In this document: positions 38,932 through 46,538 of the stretch, one piece after another
How the letters are laid out: each line of letters opens with the position of its first letter
How positions within the stretch are numbered: position 1 is the first letter of the stretch
Source of the DNA: Methylomonas sp. EFPC3
Lineage (GTDB): Bacteria; Pseudomonadota; Gammaproteobacteria; Methylococcales; Methylomonadaceae
Direction of reading: 5' to 3'
Assembly (NCBI RefSeq): GCF_029643245.1
Contig: NZ_CP116398.1
Location: forward strand, 3,902,372-3,966,371
Length of the DNA stretch: 64,000 nt
Notes under the pieces: model-generated
Database searches by the model: none
What the model saw: the letters and a program-made list of their open reading frames with translations, nothing else
What the model was told of the DNA's origin: nothing
Translations under genes and position numbers: made by a program

Positions 38932-39633
38932 ATGGCGATTAATATGAACAAGCTAAAGCTAGCCCTGGTTTTGATGTTGGTGTCCGCAACTGCGTGGGGA
39001 GGCTCGACCCAGTCCGGGCAACAGATTCAGGATGCAATTAACCAATTTGTCAGGTCGACATTGGAAGCTGGGGGGAAATACGAGATTAATCTGACGCCAC
39101 TCGATCCGCGTCTGCAATTGCCCGTCTGCGAACAAGCATTGCAAGTGTTTGCTCAAACCGGCGAAATCAAACCCGGGCGTAACACCGTCGGCGTCCGTTG
39201 CTACGGCGACAAGGGCTGGACGATATACAGCACCGTGTTGTTGAAGTCATTTAAAGACGTGCTGGTGTTGAATAAGTCTATGCAGCGAAACGACATTATT
39301 CGGGCGGAACATTTGACTTTGGAGACCCGCGATGCCGGCATGTTACCGCAGGGATACCTCGCCGACATGAGCGATGTATTGGATAAGCAGGCAGCCCGCA
39401 ACATCCCTGCCGGTAGCGTTTTGAATCGGCAGCATGTAGCGGACCCTACAGTGGTTCGCCGCGGCGAACGAGTCAATATCGAGTCCAGTAAGGCGGGCGT
39501 CGTGATCAGCGCGATGGGAGCAGCGCTGGGCGACGGCGCGAAAGGGCAGAAAATCAGCGTGCGGAACCTGTCCTCCAATCGCGTGATTCAAGCCGTCGTG
39601 GTGAATGCCGGCCAGGTTTCGGTTAATTTTTAA
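38932..39633 (+). CDS. flgA: P-ring chaperone FlgA
   Basis: This 233-residue periplasmic protein helps FlgI assemble. A signal peptide lies within residues 1-23. The SAF domain in the C-terminal half has NIPAGSVLNRQHVADPTVVRRGERVNI in pieces and the final VRNLSSNRVIQAVVVNAGQV. A second start at 38944 is possible. It diverges from cheV and heads flgA-flgM-flgN-ycgR. Confidence 0.94.
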   Translation: MAINMNKLKLALVLMLVSATAWGGSTQSGQQIQDAINQFVRSTLEAGGKYEINLTPLDPRLQLPVCEQALQVFAQTGEIKPGRNTVGVRCYGDKGWTIYSTVLLKSFKDVLVLNKSMQRNDIIRAEHLTLETRDAGMLPQGYLADMSDVLDKQAARNIPAGSVLNRQHVADPTVVRRGERVNIESSKAGVVISAMGAALGDGAKGQKISVRNLSSNRVIQAVVVNAGQVSVNF

Positions 39634-39641
39634 AATGTTGC

Positions 39642-39668
39642 TAAAGGAATTTACTATGATGCCGCTAA
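39642..39668 (+). promoter_or_regulatory. Sigma-28 (FliA)-like promoter of flgM
   Basis: TAAAGGAA, 11 bases and GCCGCTAA match the FliA consensus at most positions with exact spacing. It lies 34 bases before flgM, so FlgM would be made under the sigma factor it inhibits. Confidence 0.75.
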
Positions 39669-39702
39669 CTGCTTTAGATAAAACTCACCTGGGAATTTCG
39701 CC

Positions 39703-40005
39703 ATGGCTATCGAATCAATCAGCGGCAAGCCTGTCACCACTTCAATACCCGCAAAAGCCGGGGTTAAAGATGCGGCCGAGCCTAAACAACGGACCGAGAC
39801 CAGCGCCGTTACCGACACTGTCGAGATCACCGCCACCGCCCAAGATATCAAAACGGCTGCTGCCGGCGTTTCGGCGCCACTGGTCAATGAAGACCGCGTA
39901 GCGGCGATTAAAGCGGCTATTCAGGCTGGCAGCTACCAAGTCAACGCAGAGCGCGTGGCGGAAAAGATGCTGCAGTTCGATCAACAGTTACCCGACAGTA
40001 CATGA
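39703..40005 (+). CDS. flgM: Anti-sigma-28 factor FlgM
   Basis: This 100-residue protein binds FliA until the hook is finished and is then exported. The first half is disordered and rich in Lys, Thr and Pro. The C-terminal half has the FlgM helices RVAAIKAAIQAGSYQVNAERVAEKML in pieces. It has its own FliA-like promoter and ends five bases before flgN. Confidence 0.92.
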   Translation: MAIESISGKPVTTSIPAKAGVKDAAEPKQRTETSAVTDTVEITATAQDIKTAAAGVSAPLVNEDRVAAIKAAIQAGSYQVNAERVAEKMLQFDQQLPDST

Positions 40006-40009
40006 CTTT

Positions 40010-40504
40010 ATGATAGAGAAAACATACCCGATCACTGAAAAACTGCTCGCCAACGGATTAAGAGCGGCCCAAAATTTGTTTGAGTTGTTAACCATCGAGT
40101 CCGATAAACTCAAGCAGAAAATCGATCCGGAAGCGATAGCCTCCATCGCGGCCGGTAAAAGAGACTTGGTGGCGCAGTTGGAGCAATTTACCAAACAGTT
40201 GGGCCAAGTTTTAGCAACCGAGCAGTTGACCGTCGGTAGTGACGGCATCAAAAAATATCTGGCCAAAGCCGGCGCTGCCGGTATCCATGTCGATGGCACT
40301 TGGACCAGTTGGGGCGATCTCGCCAAGTTATCTGAAAATTGCCGAGCGCTGAACGAGCAAAACGGTGCCAGTATCGCGTTGCTAAGCCGGCATACCCAGC
40401 GTTCTTTGCAAATACTGCGCGGCAAATCGCCGCTTGCGGCCACTTACGGACCGGATGGCGTAACCCGTAACGAGCTGTTTTCGCATACTTTAATTTCAGT
40501 GTAG
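40010..40504 (+). CDS. flgN: Flagellar chaperone FlgN
   Basis: This 164-residue helical chaperone keeps FlgK and FlgL ready for export. It is almost all helix, with the LAAGKRDLV-type block seen here as IAAGKRDLVAQLEQFTKQL near residue 44. It lies directly after flgM, the standard position. Confidence 0.88.
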   Translation: MIEKTYPITEKLLANGLRAAQNLFELLTIESDKLKQKIDPEAIASIAAGKRDLVAQLEQFTKQLGQVLATEQLTVGSDGIKKYLAKAGAAGIHVDGTWTSWGDLAKLSENCRALNEQNGASIALLSRHTQRSLQILRGKSPLAATYGPDGVTRNELFSHTLISV

Positions 40505-40538
40505 ACTGAGCGCCGAATTACTTTACGGGCCGCTCGCC

Positions 40539-41318
40539 ATGCTGAGTAAGTTGAAGCATCTTTTTTCCAAAGCCAGCGCATCCACGCCTGAAGTTGATGA
40601 CGATTTATTGGCTTTTGAAAATCCCAATTTCATTACCGATCCCGATAAAATCGCCCGCCTGCTCGGAGAAATCGAAAGCAGTTCGCCGTTGTGTACGATT
40701 CAAATAGAAGGTTTTGCAGAAGATTTCAGCTCGTCGGTCTTGAGCATCAAGTTGGACAAAAACGCCATCATTTTGGACGAATTGATGCCCCAGCACGGCA
40801 ACGATTTGTTGCTGCGTTCCCGGGCGCTGAAGTTATCGACCTTTCACAAAGGGATACATTTGTCCTTCCATTTGGCCAATATCGAGGTCGGCCATTCCAA
40901 AGGCATCAACTACTACAAGGCACCCCTGCCGGATCGAGTGTTTTATCCGCAACGCCGACGTTCGCCGCGACTGGAAATCAGCGCCATAGATATCCCTTTT
41001 AGCGGTGTGGTTCAGCGTACCGGGATATCGATCGGCGGTTACCTGTTCGATCTTTCGAGAGGTGGGGCCGGTGTCAGCGTACCCGTCAACAGAGCGCGGG
41101 TGCAGCGCGGCGATGTGATCAAAAATTGCCAGCTTACTTTCGACGATTACGTGATGGATTTCGAATTTGCCGTCCGCTTTGTAAAGCCGGTTTCCGCGAC
41201 GTCTCCCAAAGTGCAAATCGGCGGAATTTTCGAAGGGCTTTCCGCGAGAAGCCAATCGAAACTATCCTATTTCATCACATCGCTCGAACGGGTCGAGATT
41301 CGAAAACAGAAAGCCTGA
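40539..41318 (+). CDS. ycgR: c-di-GMP flagellar brake protein YcgR
   Basis: This 259-residue protein slows the motor when cyclic di-GMP is bound. A YcgR_N domain occupies about residues 25-135. The PilZ domain has the RxxxR-type motif in RRRSPR near 140 and DLSRGGAG near 175. It lies 34 bases after flgN. The truncated GGDEF-EAL protein at 2664 is one possible source or sink of the signal. Confidence 0.9.
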   Translation: MLSKLKHLFSKASASTPEVDDDLLAFENPNFITDPDKIARLLGEIESSSPLCTIQIEGFAEDFSSSVLSIKLDKNAIILDELMPQHGNDLLLRSRALKLSTFHKGIHLSFHLANIEVGHSKGINYYKAPLPDRVFYPQRRRSPRLEISAIDIPFSGVVQRTGISIGGYLFDLSRGGAGVSVPVNRARVQRGDVIKNCQLTFDDYVMDFEFAVRFVKPVSATSPKVQIGGIFEGLSARSQSKLSYFITSLERVEIRKQKA

Positions 41319-41357
41319 GCCGCTTGCTATGGTAAAATGCGCCTGATTAATCACTTA

Positions 41358-41434
41358 GTCCCGGTAGCTCAGTAGGATAGAGCGGTCCCCTCCTAAGGGA
41401 CAGGTCGTACGTTCGAATCGTATCCGGGACGCCA
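41358..41434 (+). tRNA. tRNA-Arg (anticodon CCT)
   Basis: The seven-base acceptor stem GTCCCGG / CCGGGAC, the D arm, the anticodon stem GTCCC / GGGAC with loop CTCCTAA (anticodon CCT at 41392-41394), the T arm with GTTCGAATC, and an encoded CCA are all present. It reads AGG codons. Its 3' half from 41386 forms the left attachment repeat of the integrated element, and the gene remains complete. Confidence 0.97.
41386..41434 (+). repeat. attL, left 49-bp direct repeat
   Basis: These 49 bases are the tRNA-Arg(CCT) 3' half from the anticodon stem to CCA. They match 48808-48856 exactly, and the flanking bases differ on both sides. Confidence 0.9.
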
Positions 41435-41512
41435 CTCTTTTTTAGATAAATCAGGTGTTTAGCCTAAATAACACCCTAAGAGAAAACCTTAGGTTGACAC
41501 TCTGTCCTTCTC

Positions 41513-41525
41513 AAAAAGGACAAAA
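41513..41525 (+). repeat. Possible left arm-type site
   Basis: AAAAAGGACAAAA recurs as AAAAGGACAAAA at 48706-48717 near the other end, and inverted as TGTCCTTTTT at 41600-41609. Such repeats near both attachment sites may be integrase arm-binding sites. Confidence 0.35.
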
Positions 41526-41767
41526 TTAGGACAAGTAATTTCTTACTTGCCGTTCTCAGGGTACACCAAAAACCGCTCACCTGACCATATCTTTTTTGCT
41601 GTCCTTTTTAATGCGCTAAATCGTGCATTATCCGCAATGCACACACCAACCAAGTAGTAACCCTCGAAGACGCCAAGGTCCTAAAAGGCCAACGTGCTTG
41701 GGGAAAGATCAAGGCAACAGCACAGGAACAGAGGGAACTCTGGAGGGACATCGGGGAGGCTCTTCTA

Positions 41768-42157
41768 GTGGGCAGGAGGTTACATAAGAGTGACAAACTG
41801 TTCGGCCAGTGGATCAAGGAGAAGGGGTTCGGTGATATGGATAGGAGGGAGCGGGCTGACGCAATGTGGTTAGCCCAGATACTGTCCTCGCCGGGGACAG
41901 TAGACTTCCCAGAAAGCCAATCAGACCCATCACATCTCCGTACTTGGTACAACGAGAACGCCAAGGTCCAGCAACTCCCAGAGGAACTCCAAGACCTCAC
42001 CATAGAGTCCCGCCCATCCATTGAGTTAGACCAAAGATCAGCCGAGCGAATCGCCAAGGTAATCAACCGGGCGAAGGCTGGAGGCGAGGGAAGTGAGATC
42101 GCAAAGAAGCACGTTGAGAGTATCGCAAAGAAGCATGGGGGCTTACCTTGGAGGTAA
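41768..42157 (+). CDS. Element protein, unknown, unclear 5' end
   Basis: At least 129 residues are coded from a GTG at 41768, following AGG-rich sequence. The frame stays open upstream to 41612 with coding-like content (for example VVTLEDAKVLKGQRAWGKIKA) but no ATG, GTG or TTG. The product therefore either starts at GTG, uses an ATT at 41627, or has lost its start. It is charged and helical, with no motif that I recognise. Arg is often coded by AGG, the codon read by the tRNA in which the element sits. Confidence 0.6.
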   Translation: MGRRLHKSDKLFGQWIKEKGFGDMDRRERADAMWLAQILSSPGTVDFPESQSDPSHLRTWYNENAKVQQLPEELQDLTIESRPSIELDQRSAERIAKVINRAKAGGEGSEIAKKHVESIAKKHGGLPWR

Positions 42158-42168
42158 ACCTCGATACC

Positions 42169-42321
42169 ATGTGGCTTGCTGAGCTACGTCCCGTAATAAT
42201 TACCGAACTCGATAAGGACATCACCCGTATTGATGCCATGTGGTGGGCGGCGTCTTACAACGATTGTAAGATGGCACCCCTTTTGTTTTTGTCACAAAAA
42301 TGTCTTACCTGTTCTGACTGA
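42169..42321 (+). CDS. Possible 50-residue element protein
   Basis: A short frame follows the previous gene by 11 bases, with GGAGG somewhat far upstream. It begins MWLAELRPVIITELDKDITRID and ends in a Cys-containing tail. Its start is helical and plausible, but its length makes it uncertain. Confidence 0.3.
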   Translation: MWLAELRPVIITELDKDITRIDAMWWAASYNDCKMAPLLFLSQKCLTCSD

Positions 42322-42630
42322 CGATGACTGGCCGATACCCCCCGTGGGGGTGGCCGATGGGTCTCCGTTTGTAATCGAGTGGGCTCAATACTCAGGAGAA
42401 CAGGTGGGAGGCAATGGGGTAGCCGGGGTAGCAACCTGATTGACTGAGAGCCGATTTCTGGGCTCTGAGCTACCGCCATTTTTGGCGTTTGACATTACCC
42501 AGAAATGGGTAGTGGTATCTCATATCTTACAACTTAAAAGACATATTCTATCCGGCCTCTTGACTCGTCTAAAAAGTCGTCTCATAATTGATTCCATCAA
42601 ATCTTTAGAACAAGTGAGACGGTGGTTTAT
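42322..42630. other. Non-coding segment before serine recombinase
   Basis: About 310 bases without a convincing gene. It holds a CCCCC/GGGGG inverted repeat near 42337-42352. A nested cruciform lies at 42427-42474, with outer arms GGTAGC / GCTACC and an inner AGAGCC / GGCTCT. An inverted repeat CGTCTCA / TGAGACG ends just before the recombinase start. Confidence 0.5.
42578..42621. promoter_or_regulatory. Possible resolvase (res-like) site
   Basis: CGTCTCA and TGAGACG are separated by 30 bases immediately before the serine recombinase gene. Resolvases commonly bind such inverted sites next to their own genes. There is no direct evidence of recombination. Confidence 0.35.
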
Positions 42631-43212
42631 ATGTCAATCAAGATCGGTTACGCCCGAGTAAGCACCACAGGCCAAAGCCTGGAGACACAGTTAGCAGCAC
42701 TCCAGGCGGCAGGTTGTACCAAGATTTATCAGGAGAAGTTATCCGGTAAGAGCACCAGCAACCGGGAGCAATATCAGGCTGCACTGGATTACATCCGAGA
42801 GGGCGATGTTCTGATTGTTACCAAGCTGGACAGGTTGGCCCGTTCGATTAGTGACCTATGGGAAACCGTGAGAGCTATCGAGCAAAAAGGCGCGGCTCTT
42901 AAAGTTCTCGATCAGCCGCTTATCGATACCACCACCAAAGAAGGTAAGTTAGTTATGACCATGTTCGGCTATGTCGCTGAGACTGAGCGTAGCCTAATCC
43001 TTGAGCGCACCCAAGAAGGTCGAGAGAAAGCCAAAGCGGCAGGCGTTAAGTTCGGCAGGAAGGAAACCATCACACCGGAGATTGCCCAAGCGGCTCTGGA
43101 AGCCTTCAAGGCTGGCAATGAGTCTTCAGCCGTGATTGCCAAGCGGCATGGCCTCAGCCGTGCATCACTGTACCGACTTGCCAAAGAGGCAGGGATTAAA
43201 CGGGAGAATTGA
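42631..43212 (+). CDS. Serine recombinase, Tn3 resolvase/invertase family
   Basis: This 193-residue site-specific recombinase is complete. The catalytic Ser is in IGYARVSTTGQS near residue 10. TKLDRLARS near 66 carries the conserved Arg residues, and the E-helix region FGYVAETERSLILERTQEGREKAKAAG is normal. A C-terminal HTH with IAKRHGLSRASLYRLAKEAGI binds DNA. The ATG at 42631 aligns with family starts. In a tyrosine-integrase element it may resolve multimers or invert a segment. No mobile-element ends directly flank it. Confidence 0.93.
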   Translation: MSIKIGYARVSTTGQSLETQLAALQAAGCTKIYQEKLSGKSTSNREQYQAALDYIREGDVLIVTKLDRLARSISDLWETVRAIEQKGAALKVLDQPLIDTTTKEGKLVMTMFGYVAETERSLILERTQEGREKAKAAGVKFGRKETITPEIAQAALEAFKAGNESSAVIAKRHGLSRASLYRLAKEAGIKREN

Positions 43213-43925
43213 GAATATAGTTCTCTCGGTCGAATCCTGGAGCGAATCACTCTGGGCAATGGGATCGCCTAGGGTACTGAGCGATTGAGCCAAGGATATA
43301 CGATTTTAACTATAAACTGAATCGGCACCTCCAGGGAGAGAGACCACGCCCAAGGATATACCGTCAGTTCCCGTTATGCGGATACGACAGTAGCACCCAC
43401 AGGATCACATAACGTGCCCTGACGTGCCGGTACCAAAGATTATTATCAACTTAGTAATAACTATTGATGATGATAGCTATAGATTCACCGTTGGAGTTCA
43501 TACGGGGACACTATAGGAGCAACTCAAGCCAACCGTATGTTTACCAACGGAATAACCTTGAGGGGGACGGGGGAGCCTTTAAGGATAAACATCGGCTGTA
43601 TGCTACTTGAGAGCCTTTTGGGGTTGCCAATAGCCCGCCTAAAAGTTCACTCATGGGGTTATTTATCGGGATGGGATAGGCTGGGTTTCATGCACCTTCA
43701 TGCCTGTGAGTGAACTTTTAGGCGGGCTCCCATCGGCCCAGGTTTCACCCCATCTGTTGATGTACCTTAGTTTCACCCCAAGAGGCAGCACATAGTTGCC
43801 CCTATTGATCCCCCTAGAGTTTTTTCGACAAGAGGCAGCACATGGTTTTTTCGCCGATAGATGCCTCTTGAGCGCCTTTGCGCCCTCAATTTCTTCCATC
43901 AACCCAATACTGCACCCATGAAAAC
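43213..43925. other. Repeat-rich non-coding segment of the element
   Basis: About 0.7 kb without a supported gene. It contains CAAGGATATAC twice with a 60-base period (43291 and 43351), an A+T-rich patch near 43437-43490, and a 21-bp perfect inverted repeat (43633-43653 / 43707-43727). GTTTCACCCCA occurs twice (43742 and 43770). AAGAGGCAGCACAT occurs twice (43780 and 43830), with an inverted GCCTCTTG near 43863. Such density suggests a control or origin region. Confidence 0.6.
43633..43727. repeat. 21-bp perfect inverted repeat, 53-base spacer
   Basis: The arms GCCCGCCTAAAAGTTCACTC(A) and their exact complement enclose 53 bases. The length is well beyond a simple terminator. It could be a cruciform, a replication or transfer site, or the ends of a very small insertion. 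Confidence 0.75.
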
Positions 43926-44288
43926 GTGAAAGTAAATAGTACCAATGCGGTCTCTATTACCTTCAGGGTAGACCCGCTAACCAAAGCCAAGATGGACTGG
44001 ATCAATGCCCAATATCCAGAGTTCACCTGTTCGGGCTCCATGATGATCCGTCGAGCCTTATCGCACTACCAGAGCTACTTAGAAACTCTCCTCCCCGATC
44101 CCGAGTTGTTACGCCTGGAGGGGTACCAACTGAAAGCCGCAGCAACCGGAGAGGGTATCCCCTGGAGAACTCAGCCCGATTTCACCAGGAAACCCGGCAA
44201 GCCTCTCAGTGAGTACCTGAAGGAGACAGGCCAACGGAGAATCAACAAGCTACTCACCACAGACCCCGACTGGAGGCTTAGGCAATGA
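43926..44288 (+). CDS. Element protein, ribbon-helix-helix-like
   Basis: This protein of about 120 residues has an N-terminal AVSITFRVDPLTKAKMDWI followed by SGSMMIRRALSHYQSYLE, a strand-helix-helix pattern like RHH repressors. The C-terminal part is basic. The GTG at 43926 is my preferred start; an upstream TTG at 43878 is possible. Its stop overlaps the next gene's start as ATGA. It may regulate the operon that it heads. Confidence 0.6.
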   Translation: MKVNSTNAVSITFRVDPLTKAKMDWINAQYPEFTCSGSMMIRRALSHYQSYLETLLPDPELLRLEGYQLKAAATGEGIPWRTQPDFTRKPGKPLSEYLKETGQRRINKLLTTDPDWRLRQ

Positions 44289-44476
44289 TGCGTACCCATC
44301 CAGGTACCAAACCCAAGGTCTACCACAAAGACCTCACAAAGAATGACCTTAATCAACTGATTATCGAGATAAGGCACGGCGATGGAATTATCACCCCCAG
44401 GGCAATCGCCTCAAGGTGGGGTATTTCCCAGGCCTCAGCCGCTCGCTTAATCATGATCCACAATCACCCGGAGTAA
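44285..44476 (+). CDS. Small HTH-like element protein 1
   Basis: This 63-residue protein has a basic start, then LIIEIRHGDGIITPRAIASRWGISQASAARLIMIHNH, a helix-turn-helix with G-x-I at the turn. It overlaps the preceding gene by four bases. Its layout resembles the next two genes. Confidence 0.65.
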   Translation: MMRTHPGTKPKVYHKDLTKNDLNQLIIEIRHGDGIITPRAIASRWGISQASAARLIMIHNHPE

Positions 44477-44482
44477 ACAATT

Positions 44483-44695
44483 ATGGCAACGAGAGAATGC
44501 CCACAAGAAGGAACCACCTATTCGGAAGGTACTGAGGTACCCATCAGCCGGCAAGAGGGAATTATTGACGCACTAAAGGACAACATCAGGGGGGGTTATA
44601 GGCCGCCTGATTTTGAAGTCGCATTTCGATACAACGTTTCTGGCCCTATGGCTCGTTCGCTACTGGCTCGAGCCAAAGCAAAGGCCGGCAAATAA
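44483..44695 (+). CDS. Small HTH-like element protein 2
   Basis: This 70-residue protein starts with a PQEGT segment and an IPISRQEG-like strand, then IIDALKDNIRGGYRPPDFEVAFRYNVSGPMARSLLARA. The second part has the same helix-loop-helix outline as its neighbours on both sides. It starts six bases after the preceding gene. Confidence 0.6.
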   Translation: MATRECPQEGTTYSEGTEVPISRQEGIIDALKDNIRGGYRPPDFEVAFRYNVSGPMARSLLARAKAKAGK

Positions 44696-44699
44696 GCCC

Positions 44700-44894
44700 A
44701 TGACGGCCCCAGAATACCCACCAGAAGGGACGGATATTCCCCTAGATTGGCAAGCAGCCACCATCCACCAGCTCAGGGAATACCGAAAGGTTCACTATAC
44801 GATGCCGGTAGAGGAAGTAGCCCGAGTCTACCAAGTACCGCTCACTTTAGCCGTCACCCTTCTTGAAAAATCCGCCCTTCCACCAACCCAATAA
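44700..44894 (+). CDS. Small HTH-like element protein 3
   Basis: This 64-residue protein starts YPPEGTDIPLDWQAATIHQLREYRKVHYTMPVEEVARVYQVPLTL in pieces. It shares with protein 2 the (Y/C)PxEGT-x-(I/V)P start and the later VA-x-x-Y-x-V block. It begins five bases after protein 2. Function is unknown; DNA binding is inferred. Confidence 0.6.
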   Translation: MTAPEYPPEGTDIPLDWQAATIHQLREYRKVHYTMPVEEVARVYQVPLTLAVTLLEKSALPPTQ

Positions 44895-44903
44895 TTTCAC
44901 CCA

Positions 44904-45152
44904 ATGGCATACCCAATATACACCGTACAACTTGCCGGCTTTACTGCCGGTGGTATCCCATCCAATGGCACTGGCTTGATCGCCGCCAAAACCATCACGA
45001 TCTATGACGATGGCGCTATCGGCTTCACCAATGCCGCCGGCCAGCCCAAGAAGATGGCAGATAATCCCGAGTTCAACGCCTTGTTAGTGCAACTCATTCA
45101 AGGAGCTAATGCTCCCGGCAACTTAAACGCTAAGAAATTTCACCAAGCCTAA
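44904..45152 (+). CDS. Element protein, unknown, beta-rich
   Basis: This 82-residue protein begins AYPIYTVQLAGFTAGGIPSNG and continues with alternating short strands and Gly-rich turns, ending in a helix. It contains no Cys. No family was recognised. It belongs to the same plus-strand run, 15 bases before the next gene. Confidence 0.55.
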   Translation: MAYPIYTVQLAGFTAGGIPSNGTGLIAAKTITIYDDGAIGFTNAAGQPKKMADNPEFNALLVQLIQGANAPGNLNAKKFHQA

Positions 45153-45167
45153 CCAGGATCAACGTAA

Positions 45168-46187
45168 ATGAGCAACGATAATTCAGCCGTATCAACCGAT
45201 AATATCTCCGTTAGATTCTCCGGCGGTGTCCATCATGTGCAAGTCGGTAGCATGGCAGACGGCCAAAGCACCCCGACTGGCACCTTGACGAGCCCAGCCG
45301 TTCAAGTCACTGACACAGTTCACTCCATCCAATTCGGTGGCGCTAATCCAGGGTTCTCCTCTCAAGGCTTGAGCCAGTTCAATACCTCTGACTTTGCACG
45401 GGATACCGGCAGCCCCTTGAGTACCGCCCGCAATAACGGCTTTCCTGCCGGTGGCGACTTAAGGCTTGATTCTGTTATCAAGGCAGGGGGTACCGAATTA
45501 ACCATCGAAAACGCCATGAACATGGGTTGGGTCCGCCAAGCCGCCAACGGTTTCGAGTGGATAGGCCCAGGCAGCCACCCAGAAGTTAAAAAAAATCCCG
45601 ATAGCTCCCAGATAAGCCCAGCACAGAACACCCAGGAGCCGCCGACCGATCAACGGGAAGAGTCTCAGCAGAAGTTGCCGGAAGGTGTCGAGCCGTTCAC
45701 TCCTGAAGTAGAGGCCCAAGTGGCCCAGGCCATCAGCGGCATACCTCAGCCCATGATTAGCGAGGCTGTGGTTCATGTACTGGAGCACGGCCCCGAGAGT
45801 TTGAACTATGACCAGCTCGCCAGCCTAACCGGCCTGTCTGCGGCTGAGGTACAACAACGGGCCGCCTCTGTGATTGGGGCCTTTACCGCTCAGGCGGACA
45901 GTATTGCCAAGTCGATGGGCATACAGGAACCCCAAGAGCTCTGGAACTGGCTGCACACTAACCGAGGGGATGCCATGAAGAGAGCCCAAAGAGACATGGC
46001 GTTTAACCGGGATACCCGGATGCTCCGCCAGCTTATCCAGCATGCAAAGGACTCGCTCGGCCCCGATGAGGGCTCCCTCAAAGCCGCTGGCTATCAAACC
46101 CACGTTAACGACTATGGTGAACTATTGGTCAACATCAACGGTGCCTGGACGCTCGCCAGTGTCGCCCAGAAGATGCGCCTAATCTGA
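45168..46187 (+). CDS. Largest element protein, unknown
   Basis: This 339-residue protein has a Ser/Gly/Thr-rich, beta-type N-terminal region with two related segments, SVRFSGGVHHVQVG near residue 15 and VTDTVHSIQFGGANPGF near 46. A Pro/Gln/Glu-rich linker lies around 140-175, and a helical C-terminal domain of about 150 residues includes YDQLASLTGLSAAEVQQRAA. Such a layout is seen in virion or scaffold-like proteins, but I see no specific match. It has no signal peptide. It is the main cargo candidate of the element. Confidence 0.6.
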   Translation: MSNDNSAVSTDNISVRFSGGVHHVQVGSMADGQSTPTGTLTSPAVQVTDTVHSIQFGGANPGFSSQGLSQFNTSDFARDTGSPLSTARNNGFPAGGDLRLDSVIKAGGTELTIENAMNMGWVRQAANGFEWIGPGSHPEVKKNPDSSQISPAQNTQEPPTDQREESQQKLPEGVEPFTPEVEAQVAQAISGIPQPMISEAVVHVLEHGPESLNYDQLASLTGLSAAEVQQRAASVIGAFTAQADSIAKSMGIQEPQELWNWLHTNRGDAMKRAQRDMAFNRDTRMLRQLIQHAKDSLGPDEGSLKAAGYQTHVNDYGELLVNINGAWTLASVAQKMRLI

Positions 46188-46298
46188 GGATTTAACTCAG
46201 GCAACTAAAAACCAGGGTGAACCCGTAGGAGCCCCACCAAGGCTCAGGGTTCGCCCTTTTCTTTCCAGCATTTAATCCACTCACAAGCAGTTCAATCA

Positions 46299-46529
46299 AT
46301 GGCAATCTCACCACGCCAAGCCATCGCCAACCATTGCAAGGGTTGTATTTACGACCCGAAAGCGGGCGGTACTTGGAGGCAACAAACGGAAGGCTGCACG
46401 GTCACAACCTGTGAACTCTATAGCTTCCGCCCGATCACCTCAAAAACCAAGCAAACCCTCAAGCAAACCCTCGCGACCCTAGGCAACCCCTTGGCGGTCC
46501 CCGTTTTGTCTGCGGATTTAGTCGCCTGA
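46299..46529 (+). CDS. Cys-rich small protein, phage-type
   Basis: This 76-residue protein has HCKGCIYD, GTWRQQTEGCTVTTCELY and RPIT. The four-Cys layout (C-x2-C, then C-x4-C) followed by a basic patch is common in small phage and mobile-element proteins and probably binds a metal. The next start follows by ten bases. Confidence 0.6.
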   Translation: MAISPRQAIANHCKGCIYDPKAGGTWRQQTEGCTVTTCELYSFRPITSKTKQTLKQTLATLGNPLAVPVLSADLVA

Positions 46530-46538
46530 GTTAAATCC

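Noticed and set aside
39605-39901. Plus-strand frame overlapping flgM
   Set aside because: It is in another frame and spans the FliA-like promoter; flgM itself fits family size and sequence.
43663-43902. Minus-strand frame of 79 codons in the element
   Set aside because: It runs across the long inverted repeat and the direct repeats, has no ribosome site, and its protein reflects those repeats.
43213-43925. CRISPR array
   Set aside because: The direct repeats are few, of several kinds, and not regularly interspersed, and no cas gene is present.
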